NCBI GenBank assembly: GCA_006212015.1
Contig: SDAY01000005.1
Location: forward strand, 1 to 43,500
Source: Halothiobacillaceae bacterium
GTDB taxonomy: Bacteria > Pseudomonadota > Gammaproteobacteria > Halothiobacillales > Halothiobacillaceae
DNA length: 43,500 nucleotides
Direction: 5' to 3'
Made by a program: the position numbers and the translations under genes
Part shown: positions 18,158 through 27,503 of the stretch, one piece after another
Position numbering within the stretch: position 1 is the stretch's first letter
Layout of the letters: every line of letters starts with the position of its first letter
Notes under the pieces: generated by a model
Database searches by the model: none
Told to the model about the DNA's origin: nothing
What the model saw: the letters and a program-made list of their open reading frames with translations, nothing else

Positions 18158-18802
18158 ATGCCGGCATCCGCACTGATGGGTCTGACCCTCCTGGTCATCG
18201 GCGACAGCCACCTCGCCACCCCCTCCTACCTGATCGGCACCCTGCCCGATCGCCTCGTGGAAGAAGGGGCCAAGGTTCATACGATCGGCGTATGCGGAAC
18301 CAACCCCGCCGACTGGGTCAAACCCAGTCCCGGGGATTGCGGCATGTCCGAGCGTACGGGCGCGGAGACGCCGGTACGCCAGGAGAGCGGAGCCAAGACC
18401 ACGGCCATCAGCGAGCTCATCGCCAAGGACAAGCCGAACGCGGTCATCGTCGTGATGGGAGACACCATCGGCGCCTACAAGAACCCCGAGTTCCCGAAAT
18501 CCTGGGCCTACCAGCAGACGAGCGCGCTGACCAAGGCCATCGCCGCCACCGGCACCGCCTGCTACTGGGTCGGTCCGGGCTGGGGCTCCGAAGGCAGCCG
18601 CTATGGCAAGACCTTCGCGCGTGTCGATGAGCTCAACAAGTTCCTGTCCGAGAACGTCGCGCCCTGCACCTACATCGATTCCACCAAGATGGCCCAGCCG
18701 AACGAATGGAAGACCCTCGACGGCCAGCACTACCTTGGCGGCGGTTACAAGAAATGGGCGAACGCCATCGCCGATGCCATCATCAGCAACCCGCCCAAGT
18801 GA
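18158..18802 (+). CDS. SGNH/GDSL hydrolase-like protein at the head of the acetyl-cellulose locus
   Basis: A 214-residue SGNH-hydrolase-like protein. Block I is VIGDSHLA with the predicted nucleophile S17, the block III-like segment is VMGDTIGAY, and block V is DGQHY with D188 and H191. It may be an acetyl transferase or esterase acting on the polysaccharide; it sits where P. fluorescens has WssF-like proteins near the AlgF/I/J homologues. The ATG at 18158 has a strong ribosome site (aaggag). The catalytic Ser lies only 17 residues in, leaving no room for a cleavable signal peptide, so an unprocessed or cytoplasmic protein is implied. The next gene begins two bases after its stop. Confidence 0.8.
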   Translation: MPASALMGLTLLVIGDSHLATPSYLIGTLPDRLVEEGAKVHTIGVCGTNPADWVKPSPGDCGMSERTGAETPVRQESGAKTTAISELIAKDKPNAVIVVMGDTIGAYKNPEFPKSWAYQQTSALTKAIAATGTACYWVGPGWGSEGSRYGKTFARVDELNKFLSENVAPCTYIDSTKMAQPNEWKTLDGQHYLGGGYKKWANAIADAIISNPPK

Positions 18803-18804
18803 GC

Positions 18805-19470
18805 ATGATGCGCAAACCCCTCTTTGGCGCACTGGTACTGGGCCTCACGGCCCAGTTCTCCGTCCACGCGGCGGAACCCAAGCTGTATCCCACGGGGCCG
18901 TCCGAGGATTCCGCGTTCATCCGCTTTGTCGGAGCGCTTGACGCTCCGATCGAGGTCCGTGCGGGAAAGGATGGGCGCATCGAACTGGCCGCGCATGACA
19001 GCACGACCTGGCAAGCCGTCAAGGCCCACAGCCCGCTCGGCGCGACCCTCGTCCACGGCGGGCAGAACCAGGCCGTGGACGTCTCGGTCCAGCCCGGCGA
19101 GTTCGTCACCGTCGCCGCCCTACCCGATGACAAGGGCGGCTGGACAGCCGGGATCGGCCGCGAATCCCCGACCGACTTCAGCGCCTTCAAGGTCTCGCTC
19201 GGGTTGATGAACATGGCCGAGCATTGCTCGAATGCCGCCATCAAGATCGCGGGCAAGGATGTCGCCATCGTCGAGGACGTGGCGCCCAAGGGCATGAAGC
19301 GCCGGCAGGTCAACCCGCTATCCCTGAGCGTCGACCTGTATTGCGGCGGCCAGCGCAGCGGCGATCCCGTCAATCTGGGCGGGCTGCGCGCGGGTGAACG
19401 CTGGACCCTGCTCGTGCATCCCGCCAGGGATGGCGCGCGCCTGATACCCATCCTCGACCGGATGCCCTGA
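18805..19470 (+). CDS. wssG: AlgF-like periplasmic protein of polysaccharide O-acetylation (WssG-like)
   Basis: A 221-residue exported protein: a signal peptide (about residues 1-22, ending VHA-A) followed by a beta-rich domain with IRFVGALDAPIEVRAG and VDVSVQPGEFVTVA, similar in plan to AlgF and WssG. In alginate and acetylated-cellulose systems AlgF works with the MBOAT AlgI and the SGNH protein AlgJ/X to move acetyl groups to the polymer; it has no known catalytic residues. I start at the ATG pair 18805/18808 just after the preceding stop; the open frame upstream is a shadow of that gene. Assignment rests on moderate similarity plus position directly before the AlgI homologue. Confidence 0.78.
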   Translation: MMRKPLFGALVLGLTAQFSVHAAEPKLYPTGPSEDSAFIRFVGALDAPIEVRAGKDGRIELAAHDSTTWQAVKAHSPLGATLVHGGQNQAVDVSVQPGEFVTVAALPDDKGGWTAGIGRESPTDFSAFKVSLGLMNMAEHCSNAAIKIAGKDVAIVEDVAPKGMKRRQVNPLSLSVDLYCGGQRSGDPVNLGGLRAGERWTLLVHPARDGARLIPILDRMP

Positions 19471-19511
19471 CCCATGCGCCTGGCTCCCCCTCCACACCTG
19501 AGCAGAAGCGC

Positions 19512-20918
19512 ATGGTCTTTGCATCCCTTGAGTTCCTGACGCTGTTCTTTCCGCTTTTCCTGCTGGCCTACAGCCTCAGCCCAAAGGCGCTCAAGAACCT
19601 CACCCTGCTGGCCTTCAGCTGGGTGTTCTATGCCTGGTGGAGCCCCTCGTTCCTGTGGGTGCTGATCGGCGTCACCCTGGTAGCCTGGGGCACCGGCCTC
19701 GGGCTGGCCCGCATGGAGGACGCCCGGCGACGCAAGCTCCTCCTCACCCTGTCGGTCGTGGCCCTGGCAGGACTGCTGGCGTTCTACAAGTACACCAACC
19801 TGATCGTGCTGGAGATCATCCAGCCCTACCTGATCCCGCAGGATCGCGGCTTCACCTGGGAGCGGCTGATCCTTCCGATCGGCATCTCCTTCATCGTGCT
19901 GCAAGCGATCTCGTACGTCGTCGACGTCTATCGGGGCACGGTGAAGGCCGAGCGCGGCTTCGTCGCCTACGCGGCCTACAAGGCGATGTTCTCGCAGCTG
20001 ATCGCCGGCCCCATCGTGCGTTATTCGCATGTCGAACATGAGCTGCACGAGCGCCCATTCGATGTGCGCCACGTCGGCGCCGGCCTGCGCTACTTCATGA
20101 TCGGCCTGTCGATGAAGGTCATCATCGCGGACACCCTGGCGCCGCTGGCCGACGCCTGCTTCGCCCTGCCCCAGCCCACCATGGCCGACGCCTGGCTGGG
20201 CGCCTTCGCCTATGGCATGCAGCTGCTCTTCGACTTCGCCGGCTACAGCGCCATGGCCATCGGCATCGGCCAGATGCTCGGCTTCCGCTTCCCGGAGAAC
20301 TTCGACGCGCCCTACATCTCGCGCTCCATCCAGGAATTCTGGCGTCGCTGGCACATGACCCTGGGCAGCTGGCTGCGCGATTACGTGTACATCCCGCTCG
20401 GCGGCAGCCGCGTCGCCCCGTGGCGCATCTATGTCAACCTGATGCTGGTGATGGCCATCTCCGGCCTCTGGCATGGCGCGGACAGCATCAACTTCCTGCT
20501 CTGGGGCGTCCTGCATGGCCTGGCCATGGTGACCCAGCGCCTGTGGGAGCAGAATGGCGGACCGAAGCTGCCCGCCCTGATCGCCTGGGGCATCACCATG
20601 CTGTTCGTTTTCACCGCCTGGGTGCTGTTCCGCGCCCCGGATCTCGCCACCGCCTGGGCCATGTATCAGGGGCAGCTCGGCCTGCACGGCTTCGGCCTGA
20701 GCGAGGAGGTCGCGCTCATCCTGCGCCCGATGCATGCGCTGACCATGCTGCTTGCCCTTGTCGCTGCCAGCTGGCCGCTGTGGCGGGAACGACGGGCCAT
20801 GCCGCTGCCGCGCATGGCGCAGGACACCCTGGCACTCTGGCCGCTGCTCGGCATGCTCATTGCGACGGCGCTGATGTCCAGCCGCGGCGCGTCGCCCTTC
20901 CTGTACTTTCAGTTCTGA
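19512..20918 (+). CDS. wssH: AlgI-type MBOAT acetyltransferase (WssH-like)
   Basis: A 468-residue multi-pass membrane O-acyltransferase of the AlgI/DltB group, with about ten hydrophobic segments. The family start (VFASLEFLTLFFPLFLLAYS), QEFWRRWHMTLGSWLRDYVYIP and SGLWHGADSINFLLWG are all present; the catalytic His is H321, close to the AlgI position. It takes acetyl groups from a cytoplasmic donor and passes them across the inner membrane to the periplasmic AlgJ/X-like protein. It follows the AlgF-like gene by 41 bases and precedes the AlgJ-like gene by four. Next to bcsA-bcsB this indicates acetylated cellulose rather than alginate. Confidence 0.93.
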   Translation: MVFASLEFLTLFFPLFLLAYSLSPKALKNLTLLAFSWVFYAWWSPSFLWVLIGVTLVAWGTGLGLARMEDARRRKLLLTLSVVALAGLLAFYKYTNLIVLEIIQPYLIPQDRGFTWERLILPIGISFIVLQAISYVVDVYRGTVKAERGFVAYAAYKAMFSQLIAGPIVRYSHVEHELHERPFDVRHVGAGLRYFMIGLSMKVIIADTLAPLADACFALPQPTMADAWLGAFAYGMQLLFDFAGYSAMAIGIGQMLGFRFPENFDAPYISRSIQEFWRRWHMTLGSWLRDYVYIPLGGSRVAPWRIYVNLMLVMAISGLWHGADSINFLLWGVLHGLAMVTQRLWEQNGGPKLPALIAWGITMLFVFTAWVLFRAPDLATAWAMYQGQLGLHGFGLSEEVALILRPMHALTMLLALVAASWPLWRERRAMPLPRMAQDTLALWPLLGMLIATALMSSRGASPFLYFQF

Positions 20919-20922
20919 AGCC

Positions 20923-22062
20923 ATGTCCCAGGAAATCCACAACGAACTCATTCGCAAGCCCTGGCAGGCCTGGGCCTTCATCGGGGCCTTCGGCACCCTG
21001 CTGCTGGGTTTCGGCGCAAGCAACCTGCTGGCCTGGCGCGACGGCGGGCTGGAAAAGACGACCGAAACCGGCTGGAGCGGCTTCTCCGAGGGCAAGCCCA
21101 TGCAGGCCCTCGCCGAAGACCTCCGCACCACCCCGCTCGCCGACTGGATCGGCCAGCGCCAGCGTGAATTCGGCTGGCTGGCCCTGCACGATACCGGCCC
21201 GCGGGTGCACCAGGGCTGCACGGGCTGGCTGTTCCTGCATGACGAACTGAAGGTTCAGCCGCGCGCCGAGAGCAACGCCGCGATCCGGGCGGACATCGCC
21301 ATCCGGTTGCAGCGCCAGCTTGCCGAGCGTGGCACGCGCCTCCTGATCGCCCTGGTGCCCGACAAGAGCCGCATCGAACAGGATCAACTCTGTGAGCTGC
21401 GGCGCCCGTCGCGCCTCGAACCCCGCTACGACGCCTGGCTGGAGACGCTCCGCGGCGCGGGCGTGCCTGTGGTCGACCTGCGCCCGGCCCTGCTCGAGGT
21501 CAGGCAGCGCGCAGGCGCCGCGTACGACCGCAGCGATACCCACTGGAGCATCGAAGGGGCCAAGGCGGCGGCGGCCGCCATGGCCGCCAGTGCGCGCGAT
21601 CTCGGATACGCCCCGGGCACCCCCGTGCGGATCGAATACGAGGCGAGCGAGCCCCGCCCCCGCTGGGGCGACCTGGTCCGCCTCGCCGGCCTCGACGGGC
21701 TGCCGGAGCACCTGAGGCCCGCGCCCGACCAGGTCCCCGCGCTCAGTTTCTCGGCCCAAGCCTCCGAGTCCGGCAGCATCAGCGCCGACGCCCTGTTCGG
21801 CGACGCACCGAACGAGCGGGTGGCCCTGGTCGGAACCTCCTTCTCGCGCAATGCGCACTTTGCGGACTTCCTGTCCCAGGCGCTGGCGACCGAGGCAGGC
21901 AATCTGGCCAAGGACGGGGGCGGCTTCGCCCTGTCGATGGCCGAGCTTCTGGAGCAGGACATCAAGCAAGGATCGCCCACGCCCTGGGTGATATGGGAGA
22001 TCACCGAACGCGCCCTGCAGGAACCCTTGCAGGCCATAGACCACGACTTGACGAAACAATGA
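20923..22062 (+). CDS. wssI: AlgJ/AlgX-like SGNH acetyltransferase (WssI-like)
   Basis: A 379-residue protein with one N-terminal membrane helix (about residues 15-36, signal anchor) and a periplasmic SGNH-like domain. The AlgX/AlgJ catalytic set is visible in its usual order: D205 and H207 in SDTHWS, then S306 in VGTSFSRNAHF. Such proteins transfer acetyl from the MBOAT partner to polysaccharide in the periplasm. It is translated directly behind the AlgI homologue and is the last gene of the acetylation module. An AlgJ-type inner-membrane enzyme fits better than AlgX because no carbohydrate-binding C-terminal domain is apparent. Confidence 0.87.
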   Translation: MSQEIHNELIRKPWQAWAFIGAFGTLLLGFGASNLLAWRDGGLEKTTETGWSGFSEGKPMQALAEDLRTTPLADWIGQRQREFGWLALHDTGPRVHQGCTGWLFLHDELKVQPRAESNAAIRADIAIRLQRQLAERGTRLLIALVPDKSRIEQDQLCELRRPSRLEPRYDAWLETLRGAGVPVVDLRPALLEVRQRAGAAYDRSDTHWSIEGAKAAAAAMAASARDLGYAPGTPVRIEYEASEPRPRWGDLVRLAGLDGLPEHLRPAPDQVPALSFSAQASESGSISADALFGDAPNERVALVGTSFSRNAHFADFLSQALATEAGNLAKDGGGFALSMAELLEQDIKQGSPTPWVIWEITERALQEPLQAIDHDLTKQ

Positions 22063-22090
22063 GCAAAGGACGTGCTCGCGGGCTCATGAG

Positions 22091-22106
22091 CGCGGCGCAT
22101 GCCGCG
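22091..22106 (+). other. Short hairpin between acetylation and synthase modules
   Basis: CGCGGC (22091-22096) and GCCGCG (22101-22106) form a 6-bp stem with a GCAT loop in the 82-base gap before the 22145 gene. No T run follows, so it is not a classical terminator. It could be an mRNA processing or stability element that separates expression of the two halves of the locus. Confidence 0.3.
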
Positions 22107-22144
22107 TTCCCCGCATCGCAAGACCGATAACCGGTAGAACACAG

Positions 22145-22918
22145 ATGAACCCCATCCTGATCTTTGCATCCATCTTCCTGGGCTTGGCCCTGACGCTCCT
22201 GTTCGGGCCGCAGTCGGGCATCATGATCGGGATCCTGGCCTATCTTGCGGGCAGCAGCACCCTGCACTCGCGCGAACTGGTCAAGCTCCAGATGGAATTC
22301 CAGCAACGCATGAGCGAGATCCCGGACATCGTCAACGAACTGGTCGAGCAGAAGCTCAGGGCGTTCATTCCGAAAGAGGCCACATCCATGGCGCCCGCCG
22401 GGGATGTGCCGACGACGGCAGCCCAGGCCTTGCCCCCCCCGACCGAGAACCCCGCCATCGACGAGCGTTTCCTGGCGCTGGATCACAAGCTGTCGGCCCT
22501 GGTGGACCTGCTGGTCGCGCGCGAAGCGCGTACGCCCGAGGCCGCTCCAGTGCCCGTCAAGACCCAAGCCCCCCCTTCCGCCGGGACCATGCCGCCCGCA
22601 GCTGCGCCCGCCCCCCTCGCGCCCGTGACGCCCTCCGGTGCAGCCCGGCGCGAGGCCGTCGAGGCGGACGAGGCCCGCGGCAAGGAGCATGAGGCCGAAC
22701 TCGCCGCCATGCGCGAATTGGTTGAAAAGATGGCGGCCATGCTGACCCTGCAAGAGGCGGCGGCCCACGACCCCAGGGCCCTCATGCCCGAGCCGGCCGA
22801 AACGGCCCGTCCGGCCGCCACGGGCAACCAGCGTCCATCGTTCGATCACCTGCGCGCGGAGCTCGACAAGATCACCCACGAACTGCAAAGCGAGCTGGAT
22901 CGCCCCAAGAAGCGATGA
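22145..22918 (+). CDS. Unknown membrane-anchored coiled-coil protein upstream of bcsA
   Basis: A 257-residue protein that I do not recognise. Residues 4-38 are strongly hydrophobic and could make one long helix or a tight hairpin in the inner membrane. They are followed by an amphipathic, probably coiled-coil helix (about 41-78), a Pro/Ala-rich linker, a short helix (about 105-122), a second Pro/Ala-rich stretch (about 125-165), an acidic helix (about 168-200) and a basic C-terminal helix ending DRPKKR. Its stop overlaps the bcsA start by ATGA, so it is probably made in step with the synthase. It is not recognisably BcsQ, BcsR, BcsD, BcsE, BcsF or BcsG. A scaffold or assembly factor for the synthase is my inference. 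Confidence 0.8.
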   Translation: MNPILIFASIFLGLALTLLFGPQSGIMIGILAYLAGSSTLHSRELVKLQMEFQQRMSEIPDIVNELVEQKLRAFIPKEATSMAPAGDVPTTAAQALPPPTENPAIDERFLALDHKLSALVDLLVAREARTPEAAPVPVKTQAPPSAGTMPPAAAPAPLAPVTPSGAARREAVEADEARGKEHEAELAAMRELVEKMAAMLTLQEAAAHDPRALMPEPAETARPAATGNQRPSFDHLRAELDKITHELQSELDRPKKR

Positions 22919-25197
22919 AACCCTGGCGAGATCTCCACGCGCTCGCGCCCATCCTGCAACGGCACAGTCTTGTCCTGTGGCTGGTCGGACTGTTCTTCCT
23001 GCTCTGGTTGGCAAACCTTCCGTTGACGCGGGAAACCCAGTCCATCACGGTCTTCGCCCTGCTGGGCGTGCTGTTCCTGATCATGTCCAGCATGAACCGG
23101 CTGGAGATCCACCAGGCGCGCGAAATCAAGTTCCTGCGCCTGCTGGCCATCTTCCTCGCCGTGTACGTGAGCTTTCGCTACTTCTCATGGCGCATCAACT
23201 ACACCATCAGCTACCACGACCCGGTGAGCCTGATCTTTGCGTTCATGCTGCTCGGCGCCGAGGTCTACGGACTGGCCATCTATGTCTTGGGGGCCTTCGT
23301 CAATGCCTACCCCATCCACAGGAAAGCCCCGAAACTACCGGACGACCCCGATCTTTACCCGACGCTCGATATCCTGGTTCCGAGCTACAACGAAGACGAG
23401 ACCATGCTCGAACTGACGCTGCTGGCCGCCACGCAGCTCCACTATCCGAAACACCGCTTCAAGGTCTATCTCTGCGATGACGGCGGTTCCATCCAGCGCC
23501 GCAATCGTCCCGACATCTCCGCGGACTCCTGGGAGCGATACCACTCGCTCAACGCCTTGTGCGAGAAAGTGGGCGCCACCTACGTCACCCGCGAAAGAAA
23601 CGTTCACGCCAAGGCCGGCAACATGAACACCGCGCTGGAGAATTACTGCACCGGCGAGCTGGTGCTCATTCTCGACGCCGATCACATCCCCACCGTCGAC
23701 CTTCTCGAGAACACCGTCGGTTTCTTCCTGCAGGATCCGGACCTGTTCCTGGTGCAGACACCGCACTACTTCATCAATCCCGATCCGCTGGAGCGCAACC
23801 TGCGCACCTACGAGCAGATGCCCAGCGAGAACGAGATGTTCTACACGGTGATCCAGCACGGCCTGGATTTCTGGAACGCCTCGTTCTTCTGCGGCTCGGC
23901 CGCGGTCCTGCGCCGCAGCCATCTGGACCCGATCGGCGGCATCGCCGGTGAGACCATCACCGAGGACGCCGAGACCGCCATGACCCTGCACGGCCAGTAC
24001 GGCCTGAACAGCGCCTATTTCGGCAAGCCGATGGTCGCCGGCCTGCAGCCGGAAACCTTCGCCGGCTTCATCGTGCAGCGCACCCGCTGGGCGCAGGGCA
24101 TGGTGCAGATCTTCCTGCTCAAGAACCCCTGGAAGCAGCCGCGCATGGAACTGGTTCAGCGCCTCGCCTACACGGCCTCCGTGTTCTTCTGGTTTTTTCC
24201 CTTCGCGCGCATGATGTTCTTCATCGCGCCCGCGCTGTACCTGCTGTTCTCCTTGCGCATCATGGACGCCTTCCTTCCGACCGACCTGTTCGCCTACGCG
24301 CTGCCGCATGTGATGGCGGCGATGATGCTCAGCAACATCCTCTTCGGGCGCACGCGCTGGCCGCTCATCTCCGAGCTGTATGAAACCATCCAGACCGTCC
24401 ACGCGCTGCCCGCCATCATCAACGTGATCCGCAGCCCCCGCTCGCCCGCCTTCGCGGTGACGCCCAAGGGCGAACGCCTGGAAGAGAGCTTCCTCTCCCA
24501 GCTCGCCCTGCCTTTCTACCTGATGCTGGTCCTGGATGTGATCTGCCTGATCGCGGGCCTCATCCGTCTGCAGGTGGCGCCCGAGGACGCCGCCGTCATC
24601 TACCTCACCATGTCCCTGACCGTCCTGAACATGCTGTTCTCCATGGCCGCCATCGGCGTGATGCTGGAGAAATCACAGAAGCGGGGGGCCTTCCGCATTC
24701 CCACGCAGATCAGCGACATTCCCGCGACGCTGAGCCTCCCTTCAGGCGATGTCCCAATCCGCCTGACCGACATCAGCCACTCGGGCGCCGGACTGTTGAG
24801 CAGCATAAGCCTGCCCAAGGATGAGCGCGTTCGACTCCAGGTGCGCGTCAACGCGCTGGACGGGAAATCCATGGAGATCCCAGGCAAGCTCGTTCGGCAC
24901 AAGTACATCCATAGCCATGAATGGGAGCTTGGCATCATCTTCGAGCCGGAATCCATGGAGCAAAAACGCACCATCGTCGCCCTGGTCTATGGCGACAGCG
25001 ACCTGCACCAGCGCAACCAGCAGCACCGCCAGCGGCGCATCAGCATCAGCGAAGGGTTGTACTTTCTGATCAAGACCGGCACCAGCCATGCCGCCGAGAA
25101 CCTCCTCTTCCTGACCCGCCTTCTCATTCGACAGATTTTCGGTTCAGCAAAACGTTCCATCATGTTCACGATCAAGGCATTGAGAATCCTCCCATGA
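22915..25197 (+). CDS. bcsA: Cellulose synthase catalytic subunit BcsA with PilZ domain
   Basis: A 760-residue inner-membrane GT2 synthase that polymerises UDP-glucose into beta-1,4-glucan and exports it. The N-terminal membrane helices precede a GT2 domain with LCDDGGS (first Asp pair near 187), LILDADHIP (D-x-D near 254-256), ITEDAET (T-E-D near 348) and QRTRWAQGM (Q-x-x-R-W near 387). More membrane helices follow (about 420-570). The C-terminal PilZ domain has R-x-x-x-R (QKRGAFR, near 588) and D-x-S-x-x-G (DISHSGAG, near 619), so c-di-GMP activation is expected. It overlaps its neighbours on both sides by four bases. The C-terminal tail of about 60 residues after PilZ contains basic helices. 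Confidence 0.96.
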   Translation: MKPWRDLHALAPILQRHSLVLWLVGLFFLLWLANLPLTRETQSITVFALLGVLFLIMSSMNRLEIHQAREIKFLRLLAIFLAVYVSFRYFSWRINYTISYHDPVSLIFAFMLLGAEVYGLAIYVLGAFVNAYPIHRKAPKLPDDPDLYPTLDILVPSYNEDETMLELTLLAATQLHYPKHRFKVYLCDDGGSIQRRNRPDISADSWERYHSLNALCEKVGATYVTRERNVHAKAGNMNTALENYCTGELVLILDADHIPTVDLLENTVGFFLQDPDLFLVQTPHYFINPDPLERNLRTYEQMPSENEMFYTVIQHGLDFWNASFFCGSAAVLRRSHLDPIGGIAGETITEDAETAMTLHGQYGLNSAYFGKPMVAGLQPETFAGFIVQRTRWAQGMVQIFLLKNPWKQPRMELVQRLAYTASVFFWFFPFARMMFFIAPALYLLFSLRIMDAFLPTDLFAYALPHVMAAMMLSNILFGRTRWPLISELYETIQTVHALPAIINVIRSPRSPAFAVTPKGERLEESFLSQLALPFYLMLVLDVICLIAGLIRLQVAPEDAAVIYLTMSLTVLNMLFSMAAIGVMLEKSQKRGAFRIPTQISDIPATLSLPSGDVPIRLTDISHSGAGLLSSISLPKDERVRLQVRVNALDGKSMEIPGKLVRHKYIHSHEWELGIIFEPESMEQKRTIVALVYGDSDLHQRNQQHRQRRISISEGLYFLIKTGTSHAAENLLFLTRLLIRQIFGSAKRSIMFTIKALRILP

Positions 25198-27485
25198 GCT
25201 TCAAACCATCCATGCGCTGCCTGGCATTCGGAATCCTCCTGGCCAGCCTGGACGCATCCGCCGCCGCGACAACCCTCGCCGACGAAAAGCTGCGCGTGAC
25301 TCAGTCCGATGGGGAATACAGCATGCAGCTTGGCTGGCTGAACAACGGCCGGCGCATGCCGCTCGACCTTCGCGGCGCAAGCGCGGCCTATGGACTCAAG
25401 CTGCCCGTGCCCCACCGCCTGAACATCGAGGAGAGCAAGCTGGAGGTGGTCTACACCAACTCCATCTCCCTCCAGCCCCGCTCCCAGCTGGCGGTCACGC
25501 TCAATGGCCGGGTGCTGGCCCAGCTCCCCATCAAGGCCGAACAGCCCGATAACGCCGCGCGCATCACCCTGCCGAGCGACGCCCTCAGGGGTGGCTACAA
25601 CGAGCTGGGTTTCCGCGCGGCCCAGCACTACACCTTCGAGTGCGAGGATCCCGCCGCCCCCGAACTGTACTCGCAGGTCGATGCGCTTCAGTCGAAACTT
25701 CGGCTCAAGACCAGCCGCAAGCCGATCGAGACCTCGCTGGCCAAGCTCTCGCGCGTGTTCGACAGCAAGCTGTGGCTCGACCATTACGAGCTCGAGTTGC
25801 TGGTCCCCGCCGGCAGCCTCGAGCGCCATGAGGAACTTCGCCAGGCCGCGGCCCAGGTCAGCCAGTCGATCGCCAGTGCCTTCGAGTACCTGCCGGTTTC
25901 GGTCAATCTGCGCGAACTGAGCGGCGGCGCGGCGGCGGAAGGCCGATTCCCGGGGGTGAAGCTTTCGGAGAAGACCTGGGATGCGGTGCTGCTCGGCACC
26001 CGCGACGAGCTTGCGCCCATGCTGAGTCCGGCCATCCATTCGCGCATCAAGGAGGGTTACATCGGCCTGTTCCGCAGTGACCAGGATCCCACGCGCGCCA
26101 TCCTGGTGGTCAGCGGAGTGACGCCGGCCCAGGTTAGGCAGGCCGCCACGGTGCTGAACCTTCCGGACATCGCCCTGCCCGATCGCGAGGATGTCTCGGT
26201 CTCCGAGCTGAAGATGGACGAAGGTTACGCGCGAACCCAGCCCATGCAGGTCGAGAAGGGCTGGACCCACTTCAGCAATCTGGGCTTCAAGAACACCACC
26301 ATGCATGGCATGTACCCGCAGCCCGCTCAACTGGAGTTCTGGGCGTTCAGGGAGATGTTCGATCCTGCCAAACCCTACGTCGAGATCGAACTCAACGTCG
26401 CCTATGGCGCGGGCTTCGACAAGAAGTCCGCCCTCAACGTCATGCTCAACGACAACTTCATGCAGGCCCTGCACATGCAGGACAGGCATGGAGAACAGCT
26501 CTGGCATGCCAAGATCAAGCTCCCGACCGTCGCGCTGCGCCCTGGCAACAACACGATCAGCTTCGTGCCGACGCTGATCGGCGAGGACGTGGGCGGCGCC
26601 TGCGAACCCATCTTCACCGACCATCTATATGTCTCCATTTTTGAAGACTCGCGCATCGAACTGCCGCCTCTGTCCGACTACATGAGCTTCCCGGATCTTG
26701 CCCTGATGACCAAGACCGGATTGCCCTACACGCGGCTCGCCGACGGCAAGGACATAGGCGTCATGATCACGGACATGCGCCCCGCCACCATGGGCAGCGC
26801 ACTGTCGCTGGTCGCCAAGCTGCGCCAGGTCCACAAGTCACCCCTGACCGCGCTGAGCTTCATCACCGCCAAAAGCGACCTCCACGATCTCGACGGCCTG
26901 ATCGTGGTCGGCGACATCAACACCCTGCCGGACAACCTGGTCAATGAGATGACCCACTTCCTGCCCGGCCAGAGCTGGCAGACCCTCCAGGTCGGCACGC
27001 TGAAAGACACCGATCTTGGCGAAGGCGCCAAGCGCTGGATCAAGCAACCGCTGAAACCGTTCACCGAACTGACCAGCGTCGACACCCCCGCCACGGCAAG
27101 GGTGGTGCTCAGCGAAGGGCTGGGCTCAAGCACCGCCATGGTGCAGTTCATGTCAGCCTCGCTGGGCATCCCCGTCACGGTGCTGACCGCATCCACCCGG
27201 GATCACCTCAAGGATGGCGCCACCCAGATGACCGAGCACTCCACCTGGAGCGCCCTGACAGGAAGCGCCACCCTGTGGACGCCAGATGGCGAAGCCATCG
27301 CCCAGGCCTTTCCGGTCACACACGATTTCATCGGTGACAAGCCGACTGTCAGCCCGGCAAGCTATATCCTCTCCGATCGTCCCTGGTTGAGCGTCATCGC
27401 CGCGCTGACTCTGATATCTTTCATCGCCGGCCTGACCTGGTGGCTGCTGCGCATGCGCGCCCGCCGCATGAATCTCGAATCGTAA
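25194..27485 (+). CDS. bcsB: Cellulose synthase periplasmic subunit BcsB
   Basis: A 763-residue periplasmic partner of BcsA. It has a signal peptide (about residues 1-24), alternating carbohydrate-binding-like and flavodoxin-like domains, and a C-terminal membrane helix (about 731-753) ending in a basic tail, which docks on BcsA. Family-like stretches include NELGFRAAQHYTFECEDP, ELEFWAFRE-like QLEFWAFREMFDP, and GACEPIFTDHLYVSIFEDS. ATG at 25194 overlaps the bcsA stop; a longer frame upstream lies inside bcsA and is not used. It guides the nascent glucan through the periplasm towards the outer membrane porin. Confidence 0.95.
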   Translation: MSFKPSMRCLAFGILLASLDASAAATTLADEKLRVTQSDGEYSMQLGWLNNGRRMPLDLRGASAAYGLKLPVPHRLNIEESKLEVVYTNSISLQPRSQLAVTLNGRVLAQLPIKAEQPDNAARITLPSDALRGGYNELGFRAAQHYTFECEDPAAPELYSQVDALQSKLRLKTSRKPIETSLAKLSRVFDSKLWLDHYELELLVPAGSLERHEELRQAAAQVSQSIASAFEYLPVSVNLRELSGGAAAEGRFPGVKLSEKTWDAVLLGTRDELAPMLSPAIHSRIKEGYIGLFRSDQDPTRAILVVSGVTPAQVRQAATVLNLPDIALPDREDVSVSELKMDEGYARTQPMQVEKGWTHFSNLGFKNTTMHGMYPQPAQLEFWAFREMFDPAKPYVEIELNVAYGAGFDKKSALNVMLNDNFMQALHMQDRHGEQLWHAKIKLPTVALRPGNNTISFVPTLIGEDVGGACEPIFTDHLYVSIFEDSRIELPPLSDYMSFPDLALMTKTGLPYTRLADGKDIGVMITDMRPATMGSALSLVAKLRQVHKSPLTALSFITAKSDLHDLDGLIVVGDINTLPDNLVNEMTHFLPGQSWQTLQVGTLKDTDLGEGAKRWIKQPLKPFTELTSVDTPATARVVLSEGLGSSTAMVQFMSASLGIPVTVLTASTRDHLKDGATQMTEHSTWSALTGSATLWTPDGEAIAQAFPVTHDFIGDKPTVSPASYILSDRPWLSVIAALTLISFIAGLTWWLLRMRARRMNLES

Positions 27486-27503
27486 TCCACGGCTGGACCC
27501 ATC

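Noticed and set aside
18706-18804. N-terminal extension of the AlgF-like protein
   Set aside because: Lies inside the SGNH gene and would bury the signal peptide; the start at 18805 is better.
18783-21221. 812-codon minus-strand frame across the AlgF/AlgI/AlgJ-like genes
   Set aside because: Antisense of three well-supported genes; composition typical of high-GC shadow frames.
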